A DNA stretch of 64,000 bases, taken from positions 558,001-622,000 of the forward strand of contig CAVYYF010000005.1 in NCBI GenBank assembly GCA_963772675.1. Direction: 5' to 3'. This stretch comes from JAKAGZ01 sp963772675. Its GTDB lineage: Bacteria > Bacteroidota > Ignavibacteria > Ignavibacteriales > Ignavibacteriaceae. Both the position numbers and the translations under genes were made by a program. The first letter of the stretch is position 1. Each line of letters begins with the position of its first letter. Below are positions 42,758 through 51,904 of this stretch, piece after piece. The notes beneath the pieces were generated by a model, which was not told where the DNA came from, ran no database searches, and worked only from the letters and a program-made list of their open reading frames with translations.

Positions 42758-43114
42758 TTAGTATTTTTTATAAACGGCATATTTCTTTTTAACAAGAAGA
42801 TCATTAACATTTATGAAATCTTCTCCATCCATATTAAGCCATATCTCCCCAAGATATCTGCCGTATTTTCCTTTTTTATCCTTGAATGTTCCGATAATAA
42901 TTTCTTTGTCCTGTATCAGACTTCTTAAATAATCGCGCGAGCGCAAACCCTTAACTCTGCTTTTTCCCCGCACTTCAGGAGCATCTATTCTCATCAGTCT
43001 TATTTTTTCGCCACGAACCCACGTATGAAGGCCAAGATCAATATCTACAGTGCAGGTATCCCCGTCATAAACAGAGGTTACAATAGCTTTATACTGGTAA
43101 AGCACATTTTGCAT
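42758..43114 (-). CDS. thermonuclease (SNase)-like protein
   Basis: 118 residues, the bare SNase OB-fold: VTSVYDGDTCTVDIDLGLHT with the calcium-binding Asp residues, IRLMRIDAPEVRGKSRVKGL with the first catalytic Arg and the Glu in the loop, and KYGRYLGEIWLNMDGEDFIN with the second Arg. All catalytic positions look filled. No signal peptide at the chosen start, unlike secreted nucleases, so it may be cytoplasmic or be exported by another route. It shares the strand with gldC, 75 bases upstream of it. Confidence 0.85.
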   Translation of the reverse strand: MQNVLYQYKAIVTSVYDGDTCTVDIDLGLHTWVRGEKIRLMRIDAPEVRGKSRVKGLRSRDYLRSLIQDKEIIIGTFKDKKGKYGRYLGEIWLNMDGEDFINVNDLLVKKKYAVYKKY

Positions 43115-43215
43115 ATTTTCACCTTTATTTTTTACCTCAGTAAGTCTATTTTAATAAACAATTTACTAATACTTAAAAGAAAATTCATCAAATGAAAAAA
43201 GTTTAGAAATAAAAT

Positions 43216-43767
43216 ATGAAAAACATTTTAAAAGTCAGTCTTCTAACCTTGCTCGCAGCAATATTATTTTTTAGGAGTACTCCGGCGCAATCAGGTATTG
43301 GCGTCGGTGGATATTTAGGCGGAGGTGTTATTAGCGGAGATTCACCTAATCAAAGTGCCTTTACTTCTTCAATATTTTTTGAATTCAGAACTCCGCTAAG
43401 CGATAATATTCTTCCGCGGGTTAGTTTTATTTATGCACAGGATTTTAACAGGCTTCTGCCTGGCTCAACAAACAGGTATTTCCCTTTTCTTAAAGGAATA
43501 TCTTTAAAAGGAGTTGCTTCGCAAAATGTTTCGGAAAATTATTTTGTTGAAGAGGGTTCAGGATTTATAGCTATTAATGATCACACTTTCAGTGATACAG
43601 ATGTGTGGAATTTTGGCGTTGTCTCATCAATTATCGCCGGCTTTGATTTTAGGGATAGCAAAAATACGGGCTTCAGGTTAGGCGGGGGAATGGAATTTGC
43701 TTTTTCTTTTGCAAATACTTTTGCAAAGTATTTTTCATTTCATGTTCAGGGGGAGTATGTGTTTTAA
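43216..43767 (+). CDS. small outer-membrane beta-barrel-like protein, function unknown
   Basis: 183 residues with a signal peptide (VSLLTLLAAILFFRSTPAQS) and then alternating amphipathic strands, Gly-rich turns (IGVGGYLGGGVISGD, FRLGGGMEFAFSF) and a terminal aromatic residue (HVQGEYVF), the usual pattern of outer-membrane barrels handled by the BAM machinery. I do not recognise a named family. It is divergent from the nuclease gene and convergent with the peptidase gene, with the GC-rich palindrome between. Confidence 0.65.
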   Translation: MKNILKVSLLTLLAAILFFRSTPAQSGIGVGGYLGGGVISGDSPNQSAFTSSIFFEFRTPLSDNILPRVSFIYAQDFNRLLPGSTNRYFPFLKGISLKGVASQNVSENYFVEEGSGFIAINDHTFSDTDVWNFGVVSSIIAGFDFRDSKNTGFRLGGGMEFAFSFANTFAKYFSFHVQGEYVF

Positions 43768-43770
43768 TAA

Positions 43771-43792
43771 AGGGGCGTAGAATTACGCCCCT
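43771..43792. repeat. GC-rich palindrome with AGGGGCG core, second copy
   Basis: AGGGGCGTA, loop GAAT, TACGCCCCT: a perfect 9-bp stem located between two convergent genes, like the larger element at 21781-21813, with which it shares the inverted core AGGGGCG/CGCCCCT. On the minus strand a short T-rich stretch follows, so it may help terminate the peptidase transcript. Confidence 0.7.
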
Positions 43793-43810
43793 CTAGTTGA
43801 TAAATCTTCT

Positions 43811-45983
43811 TTACTTAATCATTCCATTCTGCAATTCATCAGCAAGTCTTGTATCATTAAACATATATCTTATCACCTGCATCAAAGCGTTTGAGGTAAC
43901 AGATACAGCTCTGTTTGTTGTTGTATCATAAATGAAATTGCCTGGCAAGCTTTCAATATTTCCATCGAATGCCAAACCGACAACTTCTGCATTTTTGTTA
44001 ATAACAGCGCTGCCTGAATTTCCGCCTATAATATCATTTGTGGAAACCATATCAAGATGTGTAGAAAGATTAAAGTCAGCAGGTGGGTTTTTCCATCTGT
44101 TGCTTGCAAATGCCCAGTTTTTGTTATTTCCAAAAGAATAGTGCCTGTCATAAAGTCCGTAGAAAGTTGTAAACGGCGGAGCTTCGGTTCCGTTATAATC
44201 ATATCCTTTTACAACACCGTCCTGTAATCTTAAGGTAAATGTTGCGTCTGGTGGAATAGAAGTTCCGTAAACTTCAAACAAAGCTTTACCTAATTCCTGG
44301 TTATAAGTAGCTTCCTGTGCAGAAAGTTCTTTTGCTTTTTTCTGAAGCTCTTCTCTTCTGTCTTTTGAATGAATTGTAAAATAAATAAAAGGATCATCTG
44401 AGTTTAGTATTGCATCAGCACCATCGCTTACAAGGTCTTTAATTTTGTCAAGACTTGTAAGAGAAGAATGCGATATAGCATAATCAACTGCTTCCTCTCC
44501 TGTGTTTCCACCTGTGAATTTCATAACCATCTCATTATTTGCCCCAAGATTTTGAACCATATTATTCTAAGGTTACTCCAAGAAGCAGTTTATTTTTTTC
44601 CGCATCAAAGTTGGCGGGGAACAAATGGGCTATTGTAGAATCAAGCTCTGCACCTTTATATAATTCAGATCTTTTATCTTCGGGCTGTTTCAATTCTTTT
44701 GCAAGGTCTACGACATCACTTGCAATAGCAAAATATTCAGATGAGAATCTCGGGTTAACTGATAAGCCGTAGTATTCGTTAATAAATGATCTTACCTGGT
44801 TTCTGTTTTCGGCGATCTTTGACCAGATGTCACCATACTTTGCATTCAAATCAGAATCCGATTGTACTGCTTTTTTAAAAGTGTTTTCAAAGTCTATCTT
44901 CTTTTGCATCATTACAGGATTTCTTAATCCACCAAGATAACCTGTAATTGCTTTTTGAGAATTTGATAAACCAAAAATAGTATTTTGTAATTCTGCTTTT
45001 CTGTCGGGATGTTCATTTAACAAAGTTTTATATACATCTATCAACCCGCCTAAAAGTTCCAACGTGTAAGGGTATGAAATGTCTCTTGTATATTCTAACT
45101 GAGCAACGGTGTTTAATCGTGCAGTTCTACCGGGGTTTCCAACAACAAATACGGGTTCACCTTCTTTTGCACCGTTCTGGCTCCATTTATAGTAGTGGTC
45201 AGTTTTAAGCGGTTTACCATTTTCGTCATATACTCTGAAGAAAGAACAGTCAACGTCGTAACGTGGGTAAGTGAAGTTATCCGGATCGCCGCCAAAATAT
45301 GCTGCCTGTTCTTCAGGAGCAAAAACGAGACGAACATCTGTATATCTTTTATATCCGTATAGCGAATATTTACCACCGTTAAATAAAGTTACAACAGAGC
45401 ATCTAAGTCCTGTTTCCTTGCTCTGACTTTCTTCCAATTCTTTTATTGCACTTCTGGTTGAATCAGCTTTTGCTTCAGGTGTTGTTCCTTTATCTGCGGC
45501 TTCCTGAATTTCATCTGTTACATCTTTTATTAATACAAGCTGGTCAACATATAATCCCGGAACAGGTCTTTCATCATCCAGTGTTTGTGCAACAAATCCG
45601 CTGTCCATTAAATCTTCACCCGGTTTTGTAACCTGTGAGATACTTTGTCTTCCGCAATGGTGGTTGGTCATTACCAAACCATCGGCAGATACAAATGAAG
45701 CTGTGCAATAATTTGCAAAACGCAGAGCTGACATTCTTACGTTTTCGAGCCAGTCTTCAGAAGGTTTAAAGTTGTATGCTTTTTCAAAGTAATCAACAGG
45801 TGGATAATCGAAAGTCCACATTTTACCGGTGTCAAATTTTCCCGCTTTTACGGTGTCCAGATTAAGCCAGCTGTTGTTTTGATTTTCTTTACTTTGCGCG
45901 GAAACGGTATAACTTCCTGCAAAAAACAATAATGAAACGAAGATCAACATCAATGTTGAAAATCGTTTTGAGTGGTAATTCAT
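43811..45983 (-). pseudogene. S46 family dipeptidyl-peptidase (DPP7-like), one frameshift near 44561-44564
   Basis: Two abutting frames form one S46 peptidase: 45983-44562 (473 residues) and 44560-43811 (249). Together about 720 residues, the normal length. Signal peptide VSLLFFAGSYTVSAQ; catalytic His in LVMTNHHCG, Asp in YPRYDVDCSFFR, Ser in IIGGNSGSAVINK. The GLAFDGN that follows has glycine where DPP11 has arginine, so the DPP7-type preference for hydrophobic P1 residues is inferred. At the break the first frame ends ...GVTLE then TAA; dropping one base gives a smooth join into ...NMVQNLG. Every motif is intact and both halves look under selection, so I favour a sequence error over true loss. 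Cuts N-terminal dipeptides from peptides in the periplasm. AGAGG ribosome binding site before 45983. Confidence 0.85.
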
Positions 45984-46123
45984 TTTAGCCTCTTTAGCTG
46001 TTGTAGTTAAGGTTGGTTATTTATGATAGTATTTTGTCCTAAAATATTATTTAGTTTTTAAACATATCTATTATTGAAATTACCATCAAATTATTTTTGA
46101 TGTAATTAAGTATAAAATGAAGA

Positions 46124-46144
46124 AGTCCCGCCAAAGGCGAGACT
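46124..46144 (-). terminator. hairpin downstream of the zinc-ribbon gene, likely terminator
   Basis: On the minus strand AGTCTCGCC, loop TTT, GGCGGGACT followed by TCTTCATTTT. The stem has one non-Watson-Crick pair. It stands 70 bases downstream of the zinc-ribbon stop and 140 upstream of the peptidase start. A second imperfect stem lies close by (46158-46179). Confidence 0.6.
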
Positions 46145-46213
46145 AAAATTTCATCTACGAATTCCAGGGGGAGGAAATTCGAATAAAATGGTAAGGAAAT
46201 AAACTTAATCTGA

Positions 46214-46558
46214 TCAAATGTATGAATCAGGGTGATATAGGGGTTCTATTTCCCATTCATCTTCAATGGTTCCATAACAGTGCGAGCACTTTGGAACATT
46301 AAAAACCACTTTTTCCTCACTTTGAGTAGCCCTTACAAAATTCAAGATTGTTTTACAACTCGAACATTGTATAACATGAGAAGTTGTGGTTTTTGAACTG
46401 CATTCCGGACAAATGAAACCCAAATCTCCCGGAATTTCTTCCGGATTTACAAGAAAGATTGAATTACATTTGGAATTATTGCATTTTGCGAAGTGCCACT
46501 TAATAGTAATTTTTTTTGTAATAGCTGACTCCCATTGTTTATTATAACTATTAAACAT
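46214..46558 (-). CDS. small zinc-ribbon-like cysteine-rich protein, function unknown
   Basis: 114 residues with five paired cysteine sites: CNNSKC, FICPECSSK, IQCSSCKTI and PKCSHC, each a potential zinc knuckle, giving at least two zinc ribbons. There is no signal peptide and no recognised family. Such proteins often bind nucleic acid or act as scaffolds. It is the only gene in an otherwise non-coding stretch between the peptidase and the phosphomannomutase. Compositionally it could be coding only on this strand; the Cys pattern supports a real protein. Confidence 0.6.
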   Translation of the reverse strand: MFNSYNKQWESAITKKITIKWHFAKCNNSKCNSIFLVNPEEIPGDLGFICPECSSKTTTSHVIQCSSCKTILNFVRATQSEEKVVFNVPKCSHCYGTIEDEWEIEPLYHPDSYI

Positions 46559-46742
46559 AAAAATATATATTAATAAAGTCTATTGAAAAAGAAATCTCTT
46601 TTTAAGTTGACAATTCCGTCATGATTGATTGAATTATCAATATTTGTAAATTGAACCTCTTAAATATATTTAATTATCCCGCAACAAATAGTACAAAATT
46701 AATTATACGATTTATTTTATCAGTTATAACCGGAGAACAAAA

Positions 46743-48090
46743 ATGGATAAAATTAAATCCTTTAAAGCATATGATATTCGTGGAAAAGTACCATCGGAAT
46801 TGAATACTGATCTAGCTTATAAAATTGGAAGGGCTTACGGAAATTATCTGAACGCAAAGAAGATTGTAATCGGGCATGATATCAGGAAATCATCTGTGGA
46901 CATTTCCAATGCACTTGCAAAAGGATTGAATGAGAGCGGAGTCGGATGTAATTGATATTGGCTTGTGCGGAACGGAAATGATCTATTTCGGAACTACACA
47001 TTTTAATGCCGACGGCGGAATTATGATAACTGCAAGCCACAACCCGCCGGAATACAACGGGATGAAATTTGTGAAAAAAGATTCAGTCCCGGTAGGATAT
47101 GATTCCGGTTTAAATGAAATTGAGAAAATGATTTTGAGTGATAACCTTGGTGAGTTAAATAAATCAAAAGGGAAAGGTTACCAATCAGAATATAATGAAA
47201 GAATTTATGGGACACCTTAAAAGGTTTTATAGTGCAGAAAAGATCAAGCCATTTAAGGTTGTTGTTAATGCCGGTAATGGCTGTGCAGGTTTAGCGCTTA
47301 ACGCAATTGAAAATGATCTTCCGATAAAAATGGCCAAAGTGTTTAATGAACCTGACTCCAATTTTCCAAACGGAGTTCCGAATCCGCTTCTTCCGGGAAA
47401 CAGGCAGGCAACCTTTGATGCCGTTGTAAATAATAATGCGGATCTGGGAGTTGCATGGGACGGCGATTACGACAGGTGTTTTTTCTTTGATGAGAAAGGA
47501 AATTTTATCGAAGGATATTACATCGTTGGTCTTCTTGCAAAATCAATTTTAAAAAACATCCAGGCGGAAATATTGTACACGACCCCAGGCTGGTATGGAA
47601 TACAATTGAAATTGTAGAACAAGCCGGAGGCAAAGCCGTACAGTCAATTAGCGGGCACGCGTTCATAAAACAAAAAATGAGAGAAGTGAACGCTGTATAT
47701 GGTGGAGAAATGTCGGCACACCACTACTTCAGAGAAAATTCTTATTCCGATAGCGGTATGATTCCTTTCCTTTTAATAATGCAGCTAATGGCGGAAGAAA
47801 ATGAAAAGCTTTCGGAACTGGTCGGTGAAATGATCGAGAAATATCCCTGCTCCGGTGAAATAAATTCAACTATTGATAATCCGAAAGGAAAACTAAATGA
47901 GATAGATAAAAAATATCCAGGTGGAAAAAGAGATCATTCAGACGGTTTAAGCGTTGAATACGATGACTGGAGATTTAATTTAAGAATCTCAAACACCGAA
48001 CCGATTATCCGGCTGAACGTTGAAAGCCGAGGGAATATAGAGCTGATGAAAGAGAAAACGGATGAATTATTAAAAGCTATCAGGAGCTAG
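46743..48090 (+). pseudogene. phosphomannomutase/phosphoglucomutase, three frame breaks
   Basis: Four successive reading-frame segments rebuild one alpha-D-phosphohexomutase of about 450 residues: 46743-46955, 46930-47220, 47195-47617 and a last part running to 48090. All four signature sites survive: phosphoserine loop MITASHNPPEYNGMKF, metal loop DGDYDRCFFFDE, sugar loop YGGEMSAHHYFRE and phosphate-binding ISNTEPIIRLNVE. Breaks: an extra G at 46944-46945 (restores GVDVIDIGLCGT), an extra base near 47209-47211 (restores RIYGHLKRFY) and a missing base near 47580 (restores DPRLVWNTIEIVEQ). It interconverts mannose/glucose 1- and 6-phosphates for cell-envelope sugars. Three indels with no substitutions in motifs look like sequencing error; real decay remains possible. 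Good CCGGAG site before the ATG. Confidence 0.85.
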
Positions 48091-48118
48091 CTTAATAAAA
48101 TAGTTTCATTGAGGAAAT

Positions 48119-48706
48119 TTATTTTGCCGAAGTTGTTGCTTCAACCTTAAAAGAGACTTTTAGCTTATCCCACATAAGGTTTATTTCAGCTGAATTGATT
48201 TTACCAGCAGGCTGGATATTCATATTACCAAATGAATATTCCAGCCATTCGTGAAATTCATTTTTTACTGGCTTTGCTTTTATTCTCAGAGCATCCTGTA
48301 GTTCATTGTAGGTAAAAGCTCCCCACTGATTTGCTACTTTGTTAAAAATTAATGTCCATTCTTTCTCACCGGGTATTGCAAAAAATGAGTAGGTACCTGC
48401 TGCGAGTTTTTTCCCGTTTATCAAAATACTTTTGCTGAAAGTTATTTTAGTTGCTTCATTGGCCCCAGTCCGCCATACTTTATTGTAAGGAATCAATTTT
48501 CCCCAGATCATTCTTCCTTTTACTCCTGGTCTGCAATAGTTGATAGTTATATCTGTAAAACCGATTGTTTGTGAAACAGATGCTTTAGGGCTTACTCTTA
48601 TTTTTCCTGCAAGTATTTCATCCCTGGTTTGGGACCTGGTAAAAGTAGTCAGCAAAAAAAACGAGAATACTAATAGCGAAATTTTTTTGTAATTACCTGA
48701 TGTCAT
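48119..48706 (-). CDS. DUF2911 exported protein, copy 2
   Basis: 195 residues from the ATG at 48706 (a TTG at 48742 would overlap the upstream gene). Signal peptide ISLLVFSFFLLTTFTRSQ, then a DUF2911 domain: SVSQTIGFTDITINYCRPGV, KGRMIWGKLIPYNKVWRTGA, INGKKLAAGTYSFFAIPGEK and WTLIFNKVANQWG. DUF2911 is found in exported Bacteroidota proteins; no biochemical function is known. It is a tandem duplicate of the preceding gene (48723-49301). Confidence 0.8.
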   Translation of the reverse strand: MTSGNYKKISLLVFSFFLLTTFTRSQTRDEILAGKIRVSPKASVSQTIGFTDITINYCRPGVKGRMIWGKLIPYNKVWRTGANEATKITFSKSILINGKKLAAGTYSFFAIPGEKEWTLIFNKVANQWGAFTYNELQDALRIKAKPVKNEFHEWLEYSFGNMNIQPAGKINSAEINLMWDKLKVSFKVEATTSAK

Positions 48707-48722
48707 TAAAAATTTCAATGAG

Positions 48723-49301
48723 TTATTTAGTATTAGTTTCAATTTTAAAAGATACTCTTAATTTTTCCCAATCCAGGTTAACATTTGCTGAATTTTTCAT
48801 ACCAGCCTTTTGAACGTCCATATTGGAAAAATTATATTCCAGCCATTCCTGGAAATCGTGTTCAACAGGTTTAACATTTATTTTCAACACATCTTTATCT
48901 TTATTTTTATCATAATCAAGACCCCATTGGTCTGCAACTTTGTTAAAAATTAATGTCCATTCGTTCTGTGTGGGTAACGCGAAAAAAGCGTATGAACCGG
49001 CAGCCAGTTTGTTACCGTTAATAGTTACATCTTTACTAAAAGTAAATTTGGTCGCTGCATTTGCGCCGGCCCGCCAGACTTTATTGTAAGGAACAAGACC
49101 GCCCCAGATTTTTCTTCCCTTCACGCCCGGTCTGCAATAGTTGATGGTTACATCAGTAAATCCTATAGTTTGTGATACAGAAGCTAAAGGGCTGACTTTT
49201 ACTACAGGGTTTTTATTCTGAGCATTTGCTGAAGATATTAGAAGAATACTAAGGATAAGTACTGAGAATAACAAAAATGATTTTGAAATGTCTCGTATCA
49301 T
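48723..49301 (-). CDS. DUF2911 exported protein, copy 1
   Basis: 192 residues. The ATG at 49301 has GGAG seven bases upstream; a TTG at 49313 lies within that site and is rejected. Signal peptide LLFSVLILSILLISSANAQ, then DUF2911: SVSQTIGFTDVTINYCRPGV, KGRKIWGGLVPYNKVWRAGA, ITV-type strand INGNKLAAGSYAFFALPTQN and WTLIFNKVADQWGLD. The middle of the domain is nearly identical to that of the downstream copy, so the duplication is recent or under strong constraint; the C-terminal thirds differ more. Confidence 0.8.
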   Translation of the reverse strand: MIRDISKSFLLFSVLILSILLISSANAQNKNPVVKVSPLASVSQTIGFTDVTINYCRPGVKGRKIWGGLVPYNKVWRAGANAATKFTFSKDVTINGNKLAAGSYAFFALPTQNEWTLIFNKVADQWGLDYDKNKDKDVLKINVKPVEHDFQEWLEYNFSNMDVQKAGMKNSANVNLDWEKLRVSFKIETNTK

Positions 49302-49491
49302 TGCATACTCCAAGATAATTTAAAAGATTTATTCCCTTTTTTTGTAAGGGAGTAATTTAGGCATTAAAAGTTAAAGTATTAACATATACTTACTACAAGA
49401 TAATTATTTTTTGTAATAAATGTCATGCATTAAAGTTTCCATTACATTATTTTAATAGCATTATCTATTTAATATTTAGAAAGAAAAACGA

Positions 49492-50538
49492 ATGAAATCT
49501 ATTCTGATAATTATTCTGTTTACGGGGCTGGTGTTTCCGCAGTCAAAATTGACGGAGAAAGACAAGGAGTTTGGGACCCACATTAAGCAGGTTTGGGCAG
49601 GGGCTGATAAAAGCAATTATCAAAAAAACTTTAGCGATCTTTTGGTTGAATGTGATAAATATTTGAAAGATCACCCGCAAACTGCAATTAAGGCAGGAAT
49701 ACTGGGGTACGTTTTTGAAATGACTGCAGCCATTTCATCAGATCCAAATGAAGTAATAAAAGCTGCTAATGTTTTGCTGGAAAACGACAATTCGTTAAAG
49801 ACAAATATGCGGGTAGCACAAATTTTAATAGAGAAAAAATTTGATGATAAGAGGGGAGTTGAAATACTCAAACGAATTCTTCCCCAAGCCTCAAATGGCA
49901 AAGAATATTACGATGCAAATTTGCTGCTTGCTTCAGGCGAATTGCATTTAAAAAATTATCAAAGCTCGGTAAGTTTTCTCAATGATGCTATTCGCAGTGA
50001 CTCAACAAAAGTTGATGGTTATAAAGCACTGGTTGAAGTACTTCCTTTGGCGGGCAGGGAGGATGAAGTGAAGGAGGTGAAAGCAAAGTTAAAAACCCTG
50101 GAAAATGATCCGAACATTGGTGTTGATCTCTCTTCCCTTTCATTTTCTGATATTAATGAAAACAAAATAGATCTTAACAATTTCAAGGGTTCTATAGTTA
50201 CTATGGTCTTTTTCAGATTTGAATGTCCATATTGTAGAAAAGAATTGCCCATATATAAAGAATTAATAAAAGAACATCCTGAAATAAAATTTATTTTTAT
50301 TGATCTTGATGAAAATGTTCAGGATATAAAACTCAGATATCTGAATGAAGATCAATTTTCTTTTATGAGAGATCATACAATAGCAAAGTTTGTGGATATT
50401 TTTGATAATATTTTAGATATCACAATAACGCCCCAAACATTAATAATAGATAAGAATTCAGTTATTGAATTTGATTACCGCGGTTACAAAGAAGATTTTG
50501 CCGATAAATTTGAGAAAGATATAAAATCATTAAAATAG
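49492..50538 (+). CDS. exported thioredoxin-fold (TlpA/redoxin-like) protein with helical N-terminal domain
   Basis: 348 residues. Short signal sequence (ILIIILFTGLVFPQ). Residues about 25-200 are helical with TPR-like pairs (GKEYYDANLLLASGELHLKN, DAIRSDSTKVDGYKALVEVL). The C-terminal 140 residues are a TlpA/AhpC-type thioredoxin fold with CPYC active site in VFFRFECPYCRKELPIYKEL and cis-Pro loop ITITPQTLIIDKNS. Likely a periplasmic thiol:disulfide reductant with a protein-binding N-terminal domain. Neighbours do not indicate a partner such as a cytochrome c maturation cluster. Confidence 0.78.
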   Translation: MKSILIIILFTGLVFPQSKLTEKDKEFGTHIKQVWAGADKSNYQKNFSDLLVECDKYLKDHPQTAIKAGILGYVFEMTAAISSDPNEVIKAANVLLENDNSLKTNMRVAQILIEKKFDDKRGVEILKRILPQASNGKEYYDANLLLASGELHLKNYQSSVSFLNDAIRSDSTKVDGYKALVEVLPLAGREDEVKEVKAKLKTLENDPNIGVDLSSLSFSDINENKIDLNNFKGSIVTMVFFRFECPYCRKELPIYKELIKEHPEIKFIFIDLDENVQDIKLRYLNEDQFSFMRDHTIAKFVDIFDNILDITITPQTLIIDKNSVIEFDYRGYKEDFADKFEKDIKSLK

Positions 50539-50553
50539 ATTATTGCCGCGAGG

Positions 50554-51684
50554 CTATTTAATCTTTTTTAATGAAGCAACTAATTTGTCGCATTCTTCAG
50601 TGGTGTTATAAAAATGCGGTGATAACCTTATCATCCCCTCACGTACTGCGCAACTTACCTGGTTGCTTGCCAGATAATCATAGACTTTTTGTGCTTCAGG
50701 ATGTTTAAAGGTTACAATGCCTGAAATGTTTTCCTTCGGACAATCAGCAAGGAAAGGAGTAACGCCAATCTCTTTAAGTTGCTGAGTTAAATAAGATGCA
50801 ACTTCTATAATCTGTTTTTCAATTTCTTCCCAGCCGAACAATTGAAAGAAATCAAGTGCGCCGCGAAAAGCAAATACACCGATATGAGAAATGGTTCCGA
50901 ACTGGTATCTTTCCGCTGTCTTTTTGGGTATTAATTCGTAATGTAAAATATTCCACGCATCTTCAACTGATAACCAACCCGCATATTTTGTATCTATCTT
51001 ATTCTGCAAATCTTCTGTTAAATAGATGAAGGCAAGGCCCTGCAGGCCAAGCAACCATTTTTGCGTTCCGCTTGAAAGGAAATCTACATTGCATTTCTTT
51101 ACGTCAAGATTGAGGGCGCCCAATCCCTGGATGGCATCTACACAAAAGATTATTCCTTTCTCTTTACAATATTTTCCTATTTTTTCAATATCAACTCTGT
51201 AACCCGTAAGGAACTGGACAAAGCTTACAGAGACAAGTTTTGTTTCAGGTTTAATATTTGAGATTATGTCATCTGCAGAAACAATTCCATCATGTGATTT
51301 GACAAAATCAATAATCACCCCGTCTTTCTGAAGATTTAAAAAAGGGTAAACATTAGCAGGAAATTCAATATCATTTAATAATATTCTATCACCTTTATTC
51401 CACTTTATTCCCGATGCTAAAATGTTAATGCCGTTGGTGGTATTATCCGTATAGGCTATCCTCTCTGGAGAACAGTTAAGATATTTACCAAGATCTTCTT
51501 TCGTAGAATTTGCAAAAGTACTGACCTTTGGATAGTTTTCGATCTTTTCAATGCTTCTTTCTTTTGTATATTCGTTTATTTTATCTGTAACTAAAGTTGA
51601 AAGAGGTCCTGTAGCTGCATGGTTAAAATAAATTTTACCGGCTATTGTATGCGGGAAAAAATCTCTTGCTTTGGTTATATCCAT
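50554..51684 (-). CDS. class V aminotransferase-fold PLP enzyme (cysteine desulfurase/isopenicillin epimerase-like)
   Basis: 376 residues. N-terminal HTIAGKIYFNHAATGPLSTL, PLP lysine in FLSSGTQKWLLGLQGLAFIY, VDAIQGLGALNLDVKKCNVD with the pyridine-binding Asp, and the C-terminal VSCAVREGMIRLSPHFYNTT. A cysteine near the sulfur-accepting loop (NQVSCAVREG) is present but the surrounding loop is not that of SufS. The smaller relative of the 489-residue class V enzyme at 27.7 kb. Substrate unknown. The ATG at 51684 is preferred over TTG at 51687. Confidence 0.78.
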   Translation of the reverse strand: MDITKARDFFPHTIAGKIYFNHAATGPLSTLVTDKINEYTKERSIEKIENYPKVSTFANSTKEDLGKYLNCSPERIAYTDNTTNGINILASGIKWNKGDRILLNDIEFPANVYPFLNLQKDGVIIDFVKSHDGIVSADDIISNIKPETKLVSVSFVQFLTGYRVDIEKIGKYCKEKGIIFCVDAIQGLGALNLDVKKCNVDFLSSGTQKWLLGLQGLAFIYLTEDLQNKIDTKYAGWLSVEDAWNILHYELIPKKTAERYQFGTISHIGVFAFRGALDFFQLFGWEEIEKQIIEVASYLTQQLKEIGVTPFLADCPKENISGIVTFKHPEAQKVYDYLASNQVSCAVREGMIRLSPHFYNTTEECDKLVASLKKIK

Positions 51685-51904
51685 CAAAATCTCTTTATCT
51701 AATTATAATATTGAATTAGAGCATATAGTAAAAATAAGTAAATAAATAAAAAAATCTATTTTTTACATTATAAAAATTGCCTGCACTATTCATATTAGTT
51801 TGTCATCTACCAACAGCATATTTTGATATTCATACCTTAATGTTTAGATTTTATGAGTGATATTTATTTAAAACGAATATTTTGTAATAATTCGGTGGGG
51901 AACC

